DNA from: Gnetum montanum
Lineage: Eukaryota > Streptophyta > Gnetopsida > Gnetales > Gnetaceae
Reading direction: 5' to 3'
DNA length: 64,000 nt
NCBI GenBank assembly: GCA_015680685.1
Contig: MNCI01029550.1
Span: 956,171-1,020,170, forward strand
Shown here: positions 25,401 to 34,885 of the stretch, in pieces
How positions within the stretch are numbered: the stretch's first letter is position 1
Layout of the letters: each line of letters begins with the position of its first letter
Made by a program: the position numbers and the translations under genes
The notes under the pieces: model-generated
The model's input: only the letters and a program-made list of their open reading frames with translations
What the model was told of the DNA's origin: nothing
Databases searched by the model: none

Positions 25401-25786
25401 TTGCCCTTCAACGATGTATGGTAACTCTCCTGCTGCAAGTTCCTTAAAAATTGCGCTGTTGTGAGATGGTAATCCCTTATGTCATAATCTTCTGCAACAT
25501 ATTCAACATATAGTTGTATCATGCCTATCTATGCAAGAGCATGAAGGAGCATGTTAGGGACTACCCGATCTGGGGGTAACACTATGTTACCTTGCAAATC
25601 TCTCCAGCGCAGTTGTTCATCCTGATGGAGGATAAAAGTAAAATTGGGTATATGCTCATCATGATGAGTATATACCACCTAATACTATTGAGGAACTGGC
25701 GGTTCTGGGTTATGTATGTTAGACCACCAACTATCTCTTGTGTGACCCCTAGGTGGTGAAGTTCTTTTATGAGAAGAAGAACACAT
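22430..25786 (-). pseudogene. gag-protease polyprotein of element C, frame intact but with stops
   Basis: From ATG at 25786 (MCSSSHKRTSPPRG) to TGA at 22430 a single frame runs for 1119 codons with no frameshift that I can find, but about 14 in-frame stops. Order: N-terminal region, Arg/His/Ser-rich stretch (25007-25240), Retrotrans_gag core (about 24850-24300, with HLQAFHDAY and HEPLDAAMGQYYTLL), a zinc knuckle missing one Cys (CEIYQYDHPKGCCP), a Pro/Gln-rich linker, and a retropepsin with LLDSGSGVNL near 23110-23140 and GRAWLSTIN near 22900. It ends in NHGGDGHLC, overlapping a purine motif. Several stops match CAG or CGA codons in the relatives (for example W-stop-KLKLF against WQKLKLF in A). 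Confidence 0.88.
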
Positions 25787-25933
25787 TGTGTCTTATTCGG
25801 TGTGCTAATTAAACGTTATTTTAAATTTTCTTCTGATTAACCCTAAGGGTTCTTTTAAGCTTCCCAACGATGTGGATGATTTCCTATGTTCTACTTAGTG
25901 CACAAACAACTTAGTCCCTGGCAACGGTGCCAA
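25787..25933 (-). promoter_or_regulatory. Leader and primer binding site of element C
   Basis: Minus-strand TTGGCACCGTTGCCAGGG (about 25916-25933) abuts the LTR end and fits the Athila-type tRNA-Asp primer class. About 130 nt of leader separates it from the gag ATG. Confidence 0.7.
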
Positions 25934-26755
25934 TGATGAGTGGCGAGGTACCCCTACACTCAACCATACGAATACGAGTGTTACATGCATGATCCGGTCG
26001 AACTCCATAGGCTAAGTGCCTACACACCTTATGGAACACTTAAGGTTAATCATTCGTTGTCTTCCCAGACTTACTTGTATTTGTCATGATTGTATGGTTA
26101 AGTAAGTCTGAGGTATGTGATTTTTATATCTTTTATGTTTTATTGCCTATGCTAATAAGGGAAAGAGTGAAGAGACTAAGTAACTAACTTTAACTAACTA
26201 AGTTCTAATGCCTAGCATCAGTATCTGTTCCCACTTTCTATTCACACCCTGAGCCAATGCAACCTTTTGGGATTACCAAATGCTATTCATTGCTGGGATT
26301 ACCAAGCGTAATGCATGTGATCGAAGTGGTTGTACTGAATGCACATAGGAGTGTTGAGGGTTTAGAGAGATTAATTAGGAAAGTAGTAAATAACATTAAT
26401 TAAAGTCCTATTTAGCTTAGTCCATGCACTACAAGGTTTATCCAAAAAGTTCATCTTTATTTCCGTACACAAACTTGTGCTCAGGTAAAATATTTTCACG
26501 AATAAAGATCTGTTCACTTTGGGACTCCTATTGTGGGCACATAGAAATTACTCTAACTCTGGAATGGAAAAACTACAAGAGTTTGGCTAAGGTCTAGATC
26601 TAGATGGAGAAACAAGGCAGAGCTGCCTCTTATTTATAGATTTGGTGGCGCGCTGTGATATCGCATACGCAATATTGCAGGGGAAGACGTGATATCGCAG
26701 CGGATGTAATATTGCGTACATGATATCACAGCCCATGCGATATCACATCCCAGAA
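25934..26755 (-). repeat. 5' LTR (right) of element C
   Basis: Starts TGATGAG at 25934 after the primer site. On the minus strand the TATA box (plus-strand TATTTATA, 26631-26638) is preceded by the palindrome array at 26650-26752. The outer end is CACATCCCA(GAA) instead of the family's CTCATCA, so the exact boundary (26752 or 26755) is uncertain. Confidence 0.8.
26650..26752 (-). repeat. Palindrome array in the C LTR upstream of its TATA box
   Basis: Three consecutive units of about 25-32 bp each open with TGATATCGCA or TGATATCACA and contain a partly complementary GCAATATTGCA, GTAATATTGC or GCGATATCACA. The core is TGCGATATCGCA. Placed directly upstream of the LTR TATA box, it is a candidate enhancer or binding-site array. 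Confidence 0.65.
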
Positions 26756-27067
26756 AAAAGGTAACCAAAATAAATTTTCCCTACTTCCCAACTACTGCTA
26801 TCATTTGCCACCAGTCTGTTGTGGATGCTACTATAGCCAACACTAGCTATAGCCATTGAAGGAGGGAGAGAGAGAGAAGAGGCTAGATGAAGGGACCTAC
26901 TAACGCATCTCTAATGCATAGAAAAAATGTGCCCTGTCACCAACATGAGAGAGAGAAACTTGTCCCTATTTGGAGAACCTTTCCATGGCTGCACTACCCA
27001 CCAAAAATAGAATGGAACTGTAGAACTCATGCTTGCAACTACTACTGTCAACTACTACAACATCTCA

Positions 27068-27108
<41 letters not shown>

Positions 27109-27782
27109 GCTACAAGATCTTGTTGTCATGTGCCAGTAGATGCATTGCTATCTCCAGTTCTACATCTGTTGCCATCATAGGTCTACCATGAAAAGGGAAC
27201 AGAAAACCATTACCTCTTGGTTTCTTGCTGAGGTTGTTGACCATCATCCATGTAGCTCTACCACTACTAACTGTCATTGGTTTGTTACTAAGAATAAAGA
27301 AATAGGACTATAGAACCTACCTACTATGCCCACTATCCACATGTATCAGCTACACCGTAGTCACCCTAAGAAAAATAGGAGAAGAGAGAGAGAGAGAGAA
27401 GACCATCGTTCACTAGTTTCTCAGTCCTTGGAAACCCCCTACCCATCTATGTGTACCTCAATGGAGAGAGACATAGCTATTTGAGAAAAGAGCTTGATTT
27501 GTTAAAGAGGCCCTCGCTCCCCTCCTTTGACATCATCTTCGTTCTTTGCTCTATAGCTACCTGCTACTAACGTTTCACCTCCCTGCACTTCCATCTACCT
27601 TCCCACATGTTAGTCCACCTTCCTACACATCGGTCCACCTCCTTGAAGATTAGTTCACCTTCCCGCACATCGTTCCACCTTCCTACACATTAACATTACT
27701 TGGTGAAATGGTATATGATTTTATAGGATAGTTTTGTTGATCATGGCCCCATGTGATAACATGGGCAAGATTGGCCACAATA
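26756..27782 (-). repeat. TSD of C (26756-26760) and 5' LTR of element R, second part
   Basis: After AAAAG the R LTR continues from the point where it broke at 20376, matching 10209-11216. It carries a 34-bp GA tract (27071-27104; 18 bp in the left LTR) and the 20-bp minisatellite (27573-27693). It ends GGCCACAATA. Confidence 0.8.
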
Positions 27783-29097
27783 GTTGTATTCTGACATAAG
27801 GCTACCAAGGTTTCTCTACATAACTATCCAAGTTGGGCATCCATTTCTTTTTCTTTGTCATTGAACATGCAACAACACTACCATTGCCATTGCTTCACTT
27901 GTACTTAATGCCATCGATGCTGTGACGTTCAAAATTTCCTCTGCATGATCCACCTATAGCTTCCACATTGTCCCATACCATTTTACAATGATTTAGTAGT
28001 TAAGGTTTGAATCTTTGGCCTTCACCAAGTTACACAGTGTCATGAATTCCAACTAATGCAAAGCAAAATGTCCTTGATTGTAGTTAGAGTATGTCTTTGT
28101 TACTATTTTTCGTTCTATGAAAGAGCTTACTGTAGAGGTTCAACATAGTCATGAGTGTCCTCTTCATATTGTGAAGGAATAGCAAATTGCTTAGATTTTG
28201 CAACAGATTTGCTTCGAAAGGAGGTCCAAATGTCCTCAAGGGCCCTCTAGTAGTTACAATCATGGTGCTATGGCTTTTGGCCATAAACTTCCAAGACCTT
28301 TGCTCGAGAAACTAGAGACATAAATGATGTTTACTTACAGATTACAACATAGGTGTAGGATTTATCTATACGAGTGCAGTGCTTTCAAGATGATGATTGA
28401 GTGTAGGAATGGGTATGATATTTGTTTTGTTCAAATTCTAAAAGCATGAAATTGATTTGATCTCCCTATCATAGAATCTGATGTATTTTTTATTGTATCT
28501 AATTGAAATCCCTTGCTCAACATGACTTGTTCAGAACTTTAATTTTATGTTTTCAATTGAATTTATAGCAACAAGTAATCTTGAATTGCATTTCTAATAA
28601 ATGCTTGGCATAAATTACCCATTATCATCATCATGTAACATACTTTCTAGTTTGATATTCAAAAAAATAACTTTCCTATGTTGGTCTTTTATGTAGATAA
28701 CTCTGGTCACTTGCTATTTATCTTAGTCTCTTAAGCCTAGTTACAAAATTTAAGGAAAATAGTATACCATCATTTCAAGTATGAAGTAGAAAGTGCCGAT
28801 GACCATACCTGATGTATGGCTTTATGATGGCTGTAAAATTTTTGAAGCATTGAACCGTAATACTCTATCTAATCTTTTCCAAAACTTGGCATTTCTCCTT
28901 TTTTAAAGTTTTGTTATGTATGCTTTTATTTATGCACAAAAAATATTTTATAGCCACAAGCTAACCAAAGATTAAAGCACCTCCATAGACCTTTCAATGG
29001 CTCCCACATAACTTAGGATTCACATTAATAAGAAATTTTTCATCAACACATTCTAAACTAAAATTTCCTCAACGATGTACATCACTAATCCATCAAA
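27783..29097. other. TSD of R (27783-27787) and unidentified flank
   Basis: GTTGT matches 10006-10010. The following 1.3 kb is AT-rich. No domain could be named on either strand, and the 66-codon ORF at 28084-28284 has no recognisable feature. Probably older repeat debris. Confidence 0.4.
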
Positions 29098-29229
29098 TGG
29101 TAGAAATGTGCAAACATAGGTGAGGTAGGGTGCTATGTTGATAGGATCCCATCAACAAAGAAAATCCTATATCGAAGGGATCACATTGACAAGATTCCGT
29201 TGATGTGGTCTAACACAGAATTCATCATA
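29098..29229 (-). repeat. 3' LTR remnant of element E with adjoining polypurine tract
   Basis: Ends GAATTCATCA next to minus-strand CAATTGTGGGGGTA (29230-29243). It aligns with the last 130 bases of LTR fragment F (61700-61826), sharing GGTGCTATGTTGA and repeats around a GGGATCCC-type palindrome. The rest of the LTR is absent. Confidence 0.6.
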
Positions 29230-29478
29230 CCCCCACAATTGAATGAAACCTCATCCTTTAGTGAACAAAAGGAGGAACAAGTTTTTTACAAAATTTTGGG
29301 AAGGTATGGTATTATTGACTAACTACTAACTCAAAAACTAGCACAAACAAACACTAAGTGCCTAAGTGTATAGGTCTTACAATCATTACAAAATTGGGTG
29401 TTCATGATAACAAAATTGAATACCATGACAAAAATTGATAGCACGACTCCTCTAATGGCTTGAAGAGAAAAAAGAAAA

Positions 29479-32026
29479 TCAAATAGTCCTAGGCAATGAA
29501 GGTTCTTAAGGTGCTGAAGGACCTTCTCTTGCTTTAGGCATGTGTGGTTGTTGAGGCAACAATTATGGCTGTCCAACTACAACTACAACTTTTGGTGAAA
29601 GATAGATAGCATTGAGCAATGCCTTCATCTATCTCCTCCTTACTCTTGGGATCATACATAGTCCATGTAACATCACTAATGTGGACTGGTATGGGAACAT
29701 CCCAAGGATAGGACATTACAGGGAACAACTCCTTAATGTTGACAAACCATGTAGTAAATTTTTTGCATTTGATGTTGAATGCCTTGAGTGTATTCTACAA
29801 CTCTTAGTAGTCATTCATTCTTTTCTTGAGGTTCTCTACTATTGATCTTTGATTAATGAACTTTGCCTTGAGAACCTTGAGTTTTGCATTTACTATTTCA
29901 AGCTCCTTCCTAGTCTCTNTAAAACTTGACCTGATCCCTATAATGGTTCTTGACCCTCTTAAATTTGAGGGCCTTATTTTTCCAAGTGGAAATCTCAATG
30001 GTAGACTTCTGGTGAAGGGCATACACCTTCTCCATCAAGAGATTTTAGTTCTCTACAATCAATATTCTTAATTTAGTGTTTATCCTACTAGGAAACTCCT
30101 AATATTGCCAAATGAATTCAACCATCTAATATTTTACATCTCAACATTCCATAGACAATGATTTTGCTTGGTCAAATTGATATTCTCCTGGCAAAGCTCA
30201 AATAAGTTTTTTTAAATGTTGTAAATAGTGACATCTACTAAGGACTGATTGAAGATTGTTGATTTCTTCACATACTCAACCTTCCAAAATTTTACCTGAA
30301 GCTGTTAAAAATATTTATTTCTAGCTATGTTCTAGCTAAGTGCTATGGGATTAGCAAGGTGAACCTTCAATTCCACAACCTCACCGATTCTACACTATGA
30401 CTACCTCAAGTTGTGCATTGGCAATGAGGACATTATTCATAGCCTCAAGCAGCTCTAACTAGTTTGTTGAAATGGTTTCTAGGATATCAAAGATATTTGG
30501 AATTAGTTGCCTAATTTCCACTAGCTAGTCTAGCAACTCCTTATGCTATGCTACATTGAATTTTTCACTTCCAACTCCTGCGGATACTTGCACATCTCTT
30601 AGTGTAGCAACATCTGGCACATATGCCACAGAGATGTTGAGTGCATCAGCCACTCTATTAACAACCACCTTTGTTACTATTTCCTACTCTTGGTGTAGCA
30701 TCACTAGAATAGTTGCCTCCTCAGCCTTCTTGAAATGCACCATAAAGATAGCAACATTCCTAGAGTTTTTTGGAAATTTTTACTATTGATAGAGGAACAT
30801 CGTTACCTCTCAGGTGCTAGGACTTGATCTTGTAGGCACCTGCATTGTTTGAGCAAAAACCATTGGCACCAAACCCTCCATCATGCTAATTGATTATGCC
30901 ACCTCATTGAGATGACTCAATTCTGGCCTATAGATAGAGGGTTCACCACCACTCATTCCTGCCTATTGCTACTATAGAAGTTTCTCATGAAGTTCATGCA
31001 AGTGTTCAATAATAGCATAGGACTTTAACGTTGATTGTTCATGAGTGGTGGTGGTGGCAGCTATTCCTCTTCAATCACCTTGGTAGCCACCTTATCTTTC
31101 ATAATCTTTGTCCAAGAAGTAGTAGGATCATGATGAAGGACATCATTTAAATAATGGGCTATCCCTCCCCTTTTGCATAGTTTTCTGATCATGCATGAAA
31201 AGGGGAGTGTCTTCCCTCCACATTCGTTCTCCTTAAAGCACTTCTCTATCTTGAGATAGATCACATGTGAAAGGTTGATAGGGAATTTTCCTCTCAAACA
31301 AATGCATACATGGGGAGAGAAGGTTGTCACCTTACTTGGCCTCACTATCAAACTGAGGTGCAAGGTTGTGATCTTAAAGTATGCACATTCTACCATAGTA
31401 AGTGCACCATACGCCTTGCAATCCACTCCATGGTGTCACTTGATCCATTATTTCTTGACACTTGGATATGCCTACATCAGAATTTCCACCAAGGTTGCCC
31501 CAGTTTCAGGAAACACAAGGGCCTAAGAGATGGCCTTTACTAAGTAGGACACAGCGATGTCCTTGGTCTTCACTATGGCATTGGATTGCCTGCTACTCCA
31601 AAAGAGATATGTATCTTTCATGTACCACTTCTTGCTAGAAGTGATGACAAGCCACATGGGAGAGTTCTGAAGTTGAGTTTTGACTTCTAGTGAGGCAAAT
31701 TCCAAGAAAGCTCCAAATTTTGACTCTTGAAGGATAGATTTTTAAACCTCCTTGGATGCAATTTGCATTAGGTAGGCCTTTGTCAAAGTGATCTTAAGGT
31801 TTGGCCTTGGGCCCAGTGCCTCATCCTAGTGAGATTGCTCTATTTCATCCTAGGGAATTTGATGAACAAATTCTACTTCAAGCTTCTCCTTAAGAGGTCC
31901 CATTACATGGGTCTTAGCTACTTGCTCCTAGGGTTGTTCTAGCTATTGGTTCCTTCTAGCTCTAGGATGCTTGTCCCTTGGTTGGGATGGTCCCACCTCT
32001 AGTCCATGCTTTCCTTTTGATGCCAT
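29479..32026 (-). pseudogene. ORF2 of element E
   Basis: ATG at 32026 (MASKGKHGLEVG) follows an AG acceptor. The TGA at 29479 lies at the same position, after a Pro-rich tail, as in B and D. Conserved points include SPMWLVITSSKKWYM (about 31660), a SNAIV segment, TLPFSCMIRKLCKRG (about 31180) and a Lys/Glu-rich C-terminal half. The net length of 2548 bp is not a multiple of three, so at least one frameshift is present in addition to stops. Upstream in the same element lies an integrase end, so ORF2 follows pol, as the env-like ORF does in Athila. There is one undetermined base at 29919. Function unknown. Confidence 0.65.
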
Positions 32027-32086
32027 CTATGATAACAACATAACCAAGGATTAGTATGCGATCTATAACTTATAACTTTTAGGTAC
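32027..32086 (-). other. Putative 60-nt leader intron before ORF2 in E
   Basis: Minus-strand TAAG|GTACCT opens and TATCATAG closes directly before ATG, with TACTAAT in between as a possible branch point. The duplicate at 43471-43530 keeps both ends. Confidence 0.45.
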
Positions 32087-32470
32087 CTTATCTCTTTGGA
32101 TAGTTATACTTGGCTAAGTTGTGATCATGGTGGATTGATTATTTTAATGCTATTTTAATATTATTTGATTAATATGGCTACTAGAGTTTATTGTGAAGGT
32201 TTAACACTCATTAATTAGCTATTTTAATGTTATTTCATTAGTTAAATCTTTGGGGAGTTAGAAAACTTCTAAAAAAAATCATGAGAAACCTAAGGTTTGT
32301 GGCCCCCATGACATATAGCTCACCATCAATAGTTGTAGGACTAAAAAATAGGGAAATTGGATAAGTGATTGGCAAGATATGGGCTTTGAAAGACTTTAGT
32401 CTCTAAAAAATTATAAAAATTCCCTTTGCATTTGAAGAAAATGGTAAAAAAATTCCAAAGTGTTATGTGC

Positions 32471-32535
32471 TATTTATAGGATTTTTGCCTTCAATCGACA
32501 AGATTGCATTGATACAGCGAACTTTGTCAATGGGG
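32471..32535 (-). promoter_or_regulatory. Internal promoter-like region upstream of ORF2 in E
   Basis: The TATA box (CCTATAAATAGC, plus-strand TATTTATA 32471-32478) has, just upstream in sense, ATTGACAAAG and TTGTCGATTG repeats. These belong to the same palindrome class as the E/F LTR repeats (ATTGATGGGAT, ATCGACGGAATCCC). It lies 385 nt before the putative intron donor. Confidence 0.45.
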
Positions 32536-33884
32536 TGAAAATAGAAAATTTTCTATCTTTAGAAAAATAGGGAAAATGAAAGAGTTTTGACATGAAATTG
32601 GAGTCCAAAGAAAGCCAATGAAGCCAAGAACATGATGAAACACATGAAGAGGACTAGATACTTTGTAGAAAGAAGACTTTTAATGAAGAATTTTTAGAGG
32701 AATCTTAAAAAGGAGCACACTATTGAATGTAACCAATGTGGAATGCCAATAATTTGAAAAAAAAATGTCTAAGGATACAAAACTTAACTATCCTAACTAA
32801 GGGAAATGTAAGTGGGCCCTCCCTATAGTAGGCTCATGCCCTTAATGCCTTTACATATCCTCAAACTAAGGAGTCCATGGACCCCATGGTTGACTAATGG
32901 TTATGGTAAGTTTAGGACCAAATATTGAAAGAAACTACCTAAGAATTTTAACACATCAAACTAATACATTAAACAAAACATGAAAAATGACAATGAGGTG
33001 AGTTATGGAAAGCATGGATGGATGAGGTAGAAAGTAGAATGGAGTTTGGTATCATGGTCACATGAAGTCCCTTGTGGATATTGTGGTTAAGATCACCCAA
33101 TAATATCCATCCTTAGTCTAAATTAAAACCAACCATCTTTAGTAACTTCGCATTAATACTCTAAGAATCACTTGTCCCATCAAAGTATAAGAATATCCCC
33201 ACAAATCAATCATCATTCCTAAAAGAGAAAAAAAGAGAAGCAGAAGGTGAAATGGGCCTTAGTTAGAGTGGACTTTCAAGCATGGGTAACATGTCTTTCT
33301 AGTTCCATAACGAGTGCTTGTAGCCTATTATTTCATCTAAGGGATGCTTCAAACTCCCATTATTTCTTTTTTTTTGTGTTTTATATTTTTATATTTTTGG
33401 ATGGGAACCACATCATGGAAAAAATTTTAGCTTCTGGTTATTGATCGACAATGAAATGGTGGGAAATCCATGAGAACATGCATGCATCCAAGAGGATAGG
33501 CGAGTACAAAGAGCATCAAATCCCCTTGAAGTCACATCCTTGTCTATCCATTTAATCCTTTCCAAGTTTGAAAACTACTAAGGTCACAAATTTTTTAAAA
33601 GTTTCATTAAGGAAGGGATCATATATTTCCAAAATAAGGAACACCATAGAGTTTGTTGATGGATGGATGACATGGATACATTACCTATTATCATGAAAAA
33701 GAAATGATGTCTTAGTCATCAATACCAAAATTCAAAGATAGAATTCAAACATTAGTGATCAAAGAACATTATAGTACAAACAACCATCATTCAATAGCTA
33801 CAATTGCACTTAGTCCTAACAACAATAAAGGAAAACAAATCAAACCAAATAAAAAAATCAAAAAAGCATAAAAGAAATCCAAAC

Positions 33885-33889
33885 CAAAT
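33885..33889. repeat. Target site duplication of element D, left
   Basis: CAAAT precedes TGATGAG at 33890 and recurs at 43053-43057. The uninterrupted sequence CCAAACCAAATAAAG in duplication copy 2 (45291-45305) shows the site before insertion. Confidence 0.9.
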
Positions 33890-34696
33890 TGATGAGTGGC
33901 GAGGTACCCCTACGCCCAACCATATGAATCACAAGTGTTCATGCACAATTTGGTTGAATTCTTGGATGGGACTAGTTGTGCATCTAAATCGTTATGCTCT
34001 GATTGTAGTTTGTTGTCCTACCATTTGGACTAGTGGTAGCTTTGTCACGTATCGTCTAGTCCAAAGTGAGGCATATGATGATGTCGTCTAATCCTATACT
34101 GCTCCTAATGATGATAAAGAGATTAATTAATTAAGCTAACAAATAATGAAAAATAAGATCTAAACTAGCATTCATGCAATGAGTATCCATCCCCAATCAT
34201 TTGTACACACCTTTGACTTCGTGTAAGTACTGCTGGGATTGCCAAGCATACATCACTAGCTTTGCCAAATAATACACTGTTGGGTTACCAAGTAATTACA
34301 CTTAAGTGCTCATGATTAAGTTGTACTCATTTTGCTTAATGATAGGAATAGTAAATAGCAATAAATAGAAACATTAATAAAAGAAAATAGTAAATAATTA
34401 GATAGTTAAATCAATGATAAATCTAAGTGGATGTTGCAATGATGGAGGTAATTTAGATCTTTATTTCCAATTATGTAACGTGTCCAAGTACATCACACTT
34501 GAATAAGGATGTCGTATAATCACAAACATCATGCTTCAGGCATGCACTAGGAATAACGGAACTTGAAATTAGAAATCTAAGAAAAGCTATAAAAAACTAA
34601 TAACAAAAACTATCTCCCAACTGTGCATCCAAGTGTTGTATTTATAGGCTAGCATAGAGGAGATGATATCAGGGTTGACATGATCATGACTCATCA
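33890..34696 (-). repeat. 3' LTR (left) of element D (807 bp)
   Basis: TGATGAG to CTCATCA (34690-34696), followed by minus-strand TAGTCATGGCGGTA, the purine tract with one change. The TATA box is at plus-strand TATTTATA 34639-34646. Only one GATATCA remains between LTR start and TATA box. Confidence 0.9.
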
Positions 34697-34885
34697 TACC
34701 GCCATGACTAAATGAAAAATCATCCTTGAGTTAAACAAAATGAGGAACAAGTTCTTTACAAAAAATGGTGGGAAGGTATGAAATTATTGGCTGACTCAAA
34801 AAACAAACAAATGGACTCTTACATGTCATAGTGATGTCTTACAAAAATTTGGATATAATATTATAAGACACAAAATCAGGGAAGC

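Larger units (their letters stand above)
20377..26755 (-). mobile_element. Element C: gag-protease LTR element nested in the R LTR
   Basis: Starts TGATGAG after AAAAG (20372-20376). AAAAG recurs at 26756-26760 and the R LTR then resumes at GTAACC, matching 'aaaaggtagct' at 10204-10213. Sense order: 5' LTR (25934-26752), primer site, gag-protease (25786 to 22430), non-coding interior, truncated 3' LTR. A deletion joins the interior at 20966 to the middle of the 3' LTR, removing the ORF2 start, purine tract and LTR promoter. In about 135 aligned LTR bases I count 9 differences, 8 of them transitions, making C younger than B. Confidence 0.85.
10011..27782 (-). mobile_element. Element R: LTR retrotransposon with 1.2 kb LTRs and a tiny interior, split by B and C
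   Basis: The left LTR (10011-11216) and right LTR (20177-20376 continued at 26761-27782) both run TGTT...AACA (ATA in the right copy), with 5-bp TSD GTTGT outside. Removing the nested B and C leaves only about 410 bp between the LTRs (11217-11370 and 19920-20176), with no ORF. The primer-site-like sequence at 20152-20171 reads on the minus strand, which fixes the orientation. R is a non-autonomous or internally deleted element. The LTRs differ widely, so it is the oldest layer of this nest. Confidence 0.8.
31928..33889 (-). repeat. Tandem duplication copy 1, first part
   Basis: Aligns with 43374 to about 45295. It covers the ORF2 start, the putative intron, the promoter-like region and spacer. 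It is interrupted by element D at 33890 and continues at 43058-43373. Confidence 0.75.

Noticed and set aside
26650-26752. Regular palindromic repeats as a CRISPR array
   Set aside because: Units are imperfect, adjacent and lie in an LTR promoter of a plant retroelement, with no spacers or cas genes.
29919-29919. Ambiguous base N as a gap or junction
   Set aside because: A single undetermined base within the ORF2 of E; flanking sequence is continuous with the other ORF2 copies.
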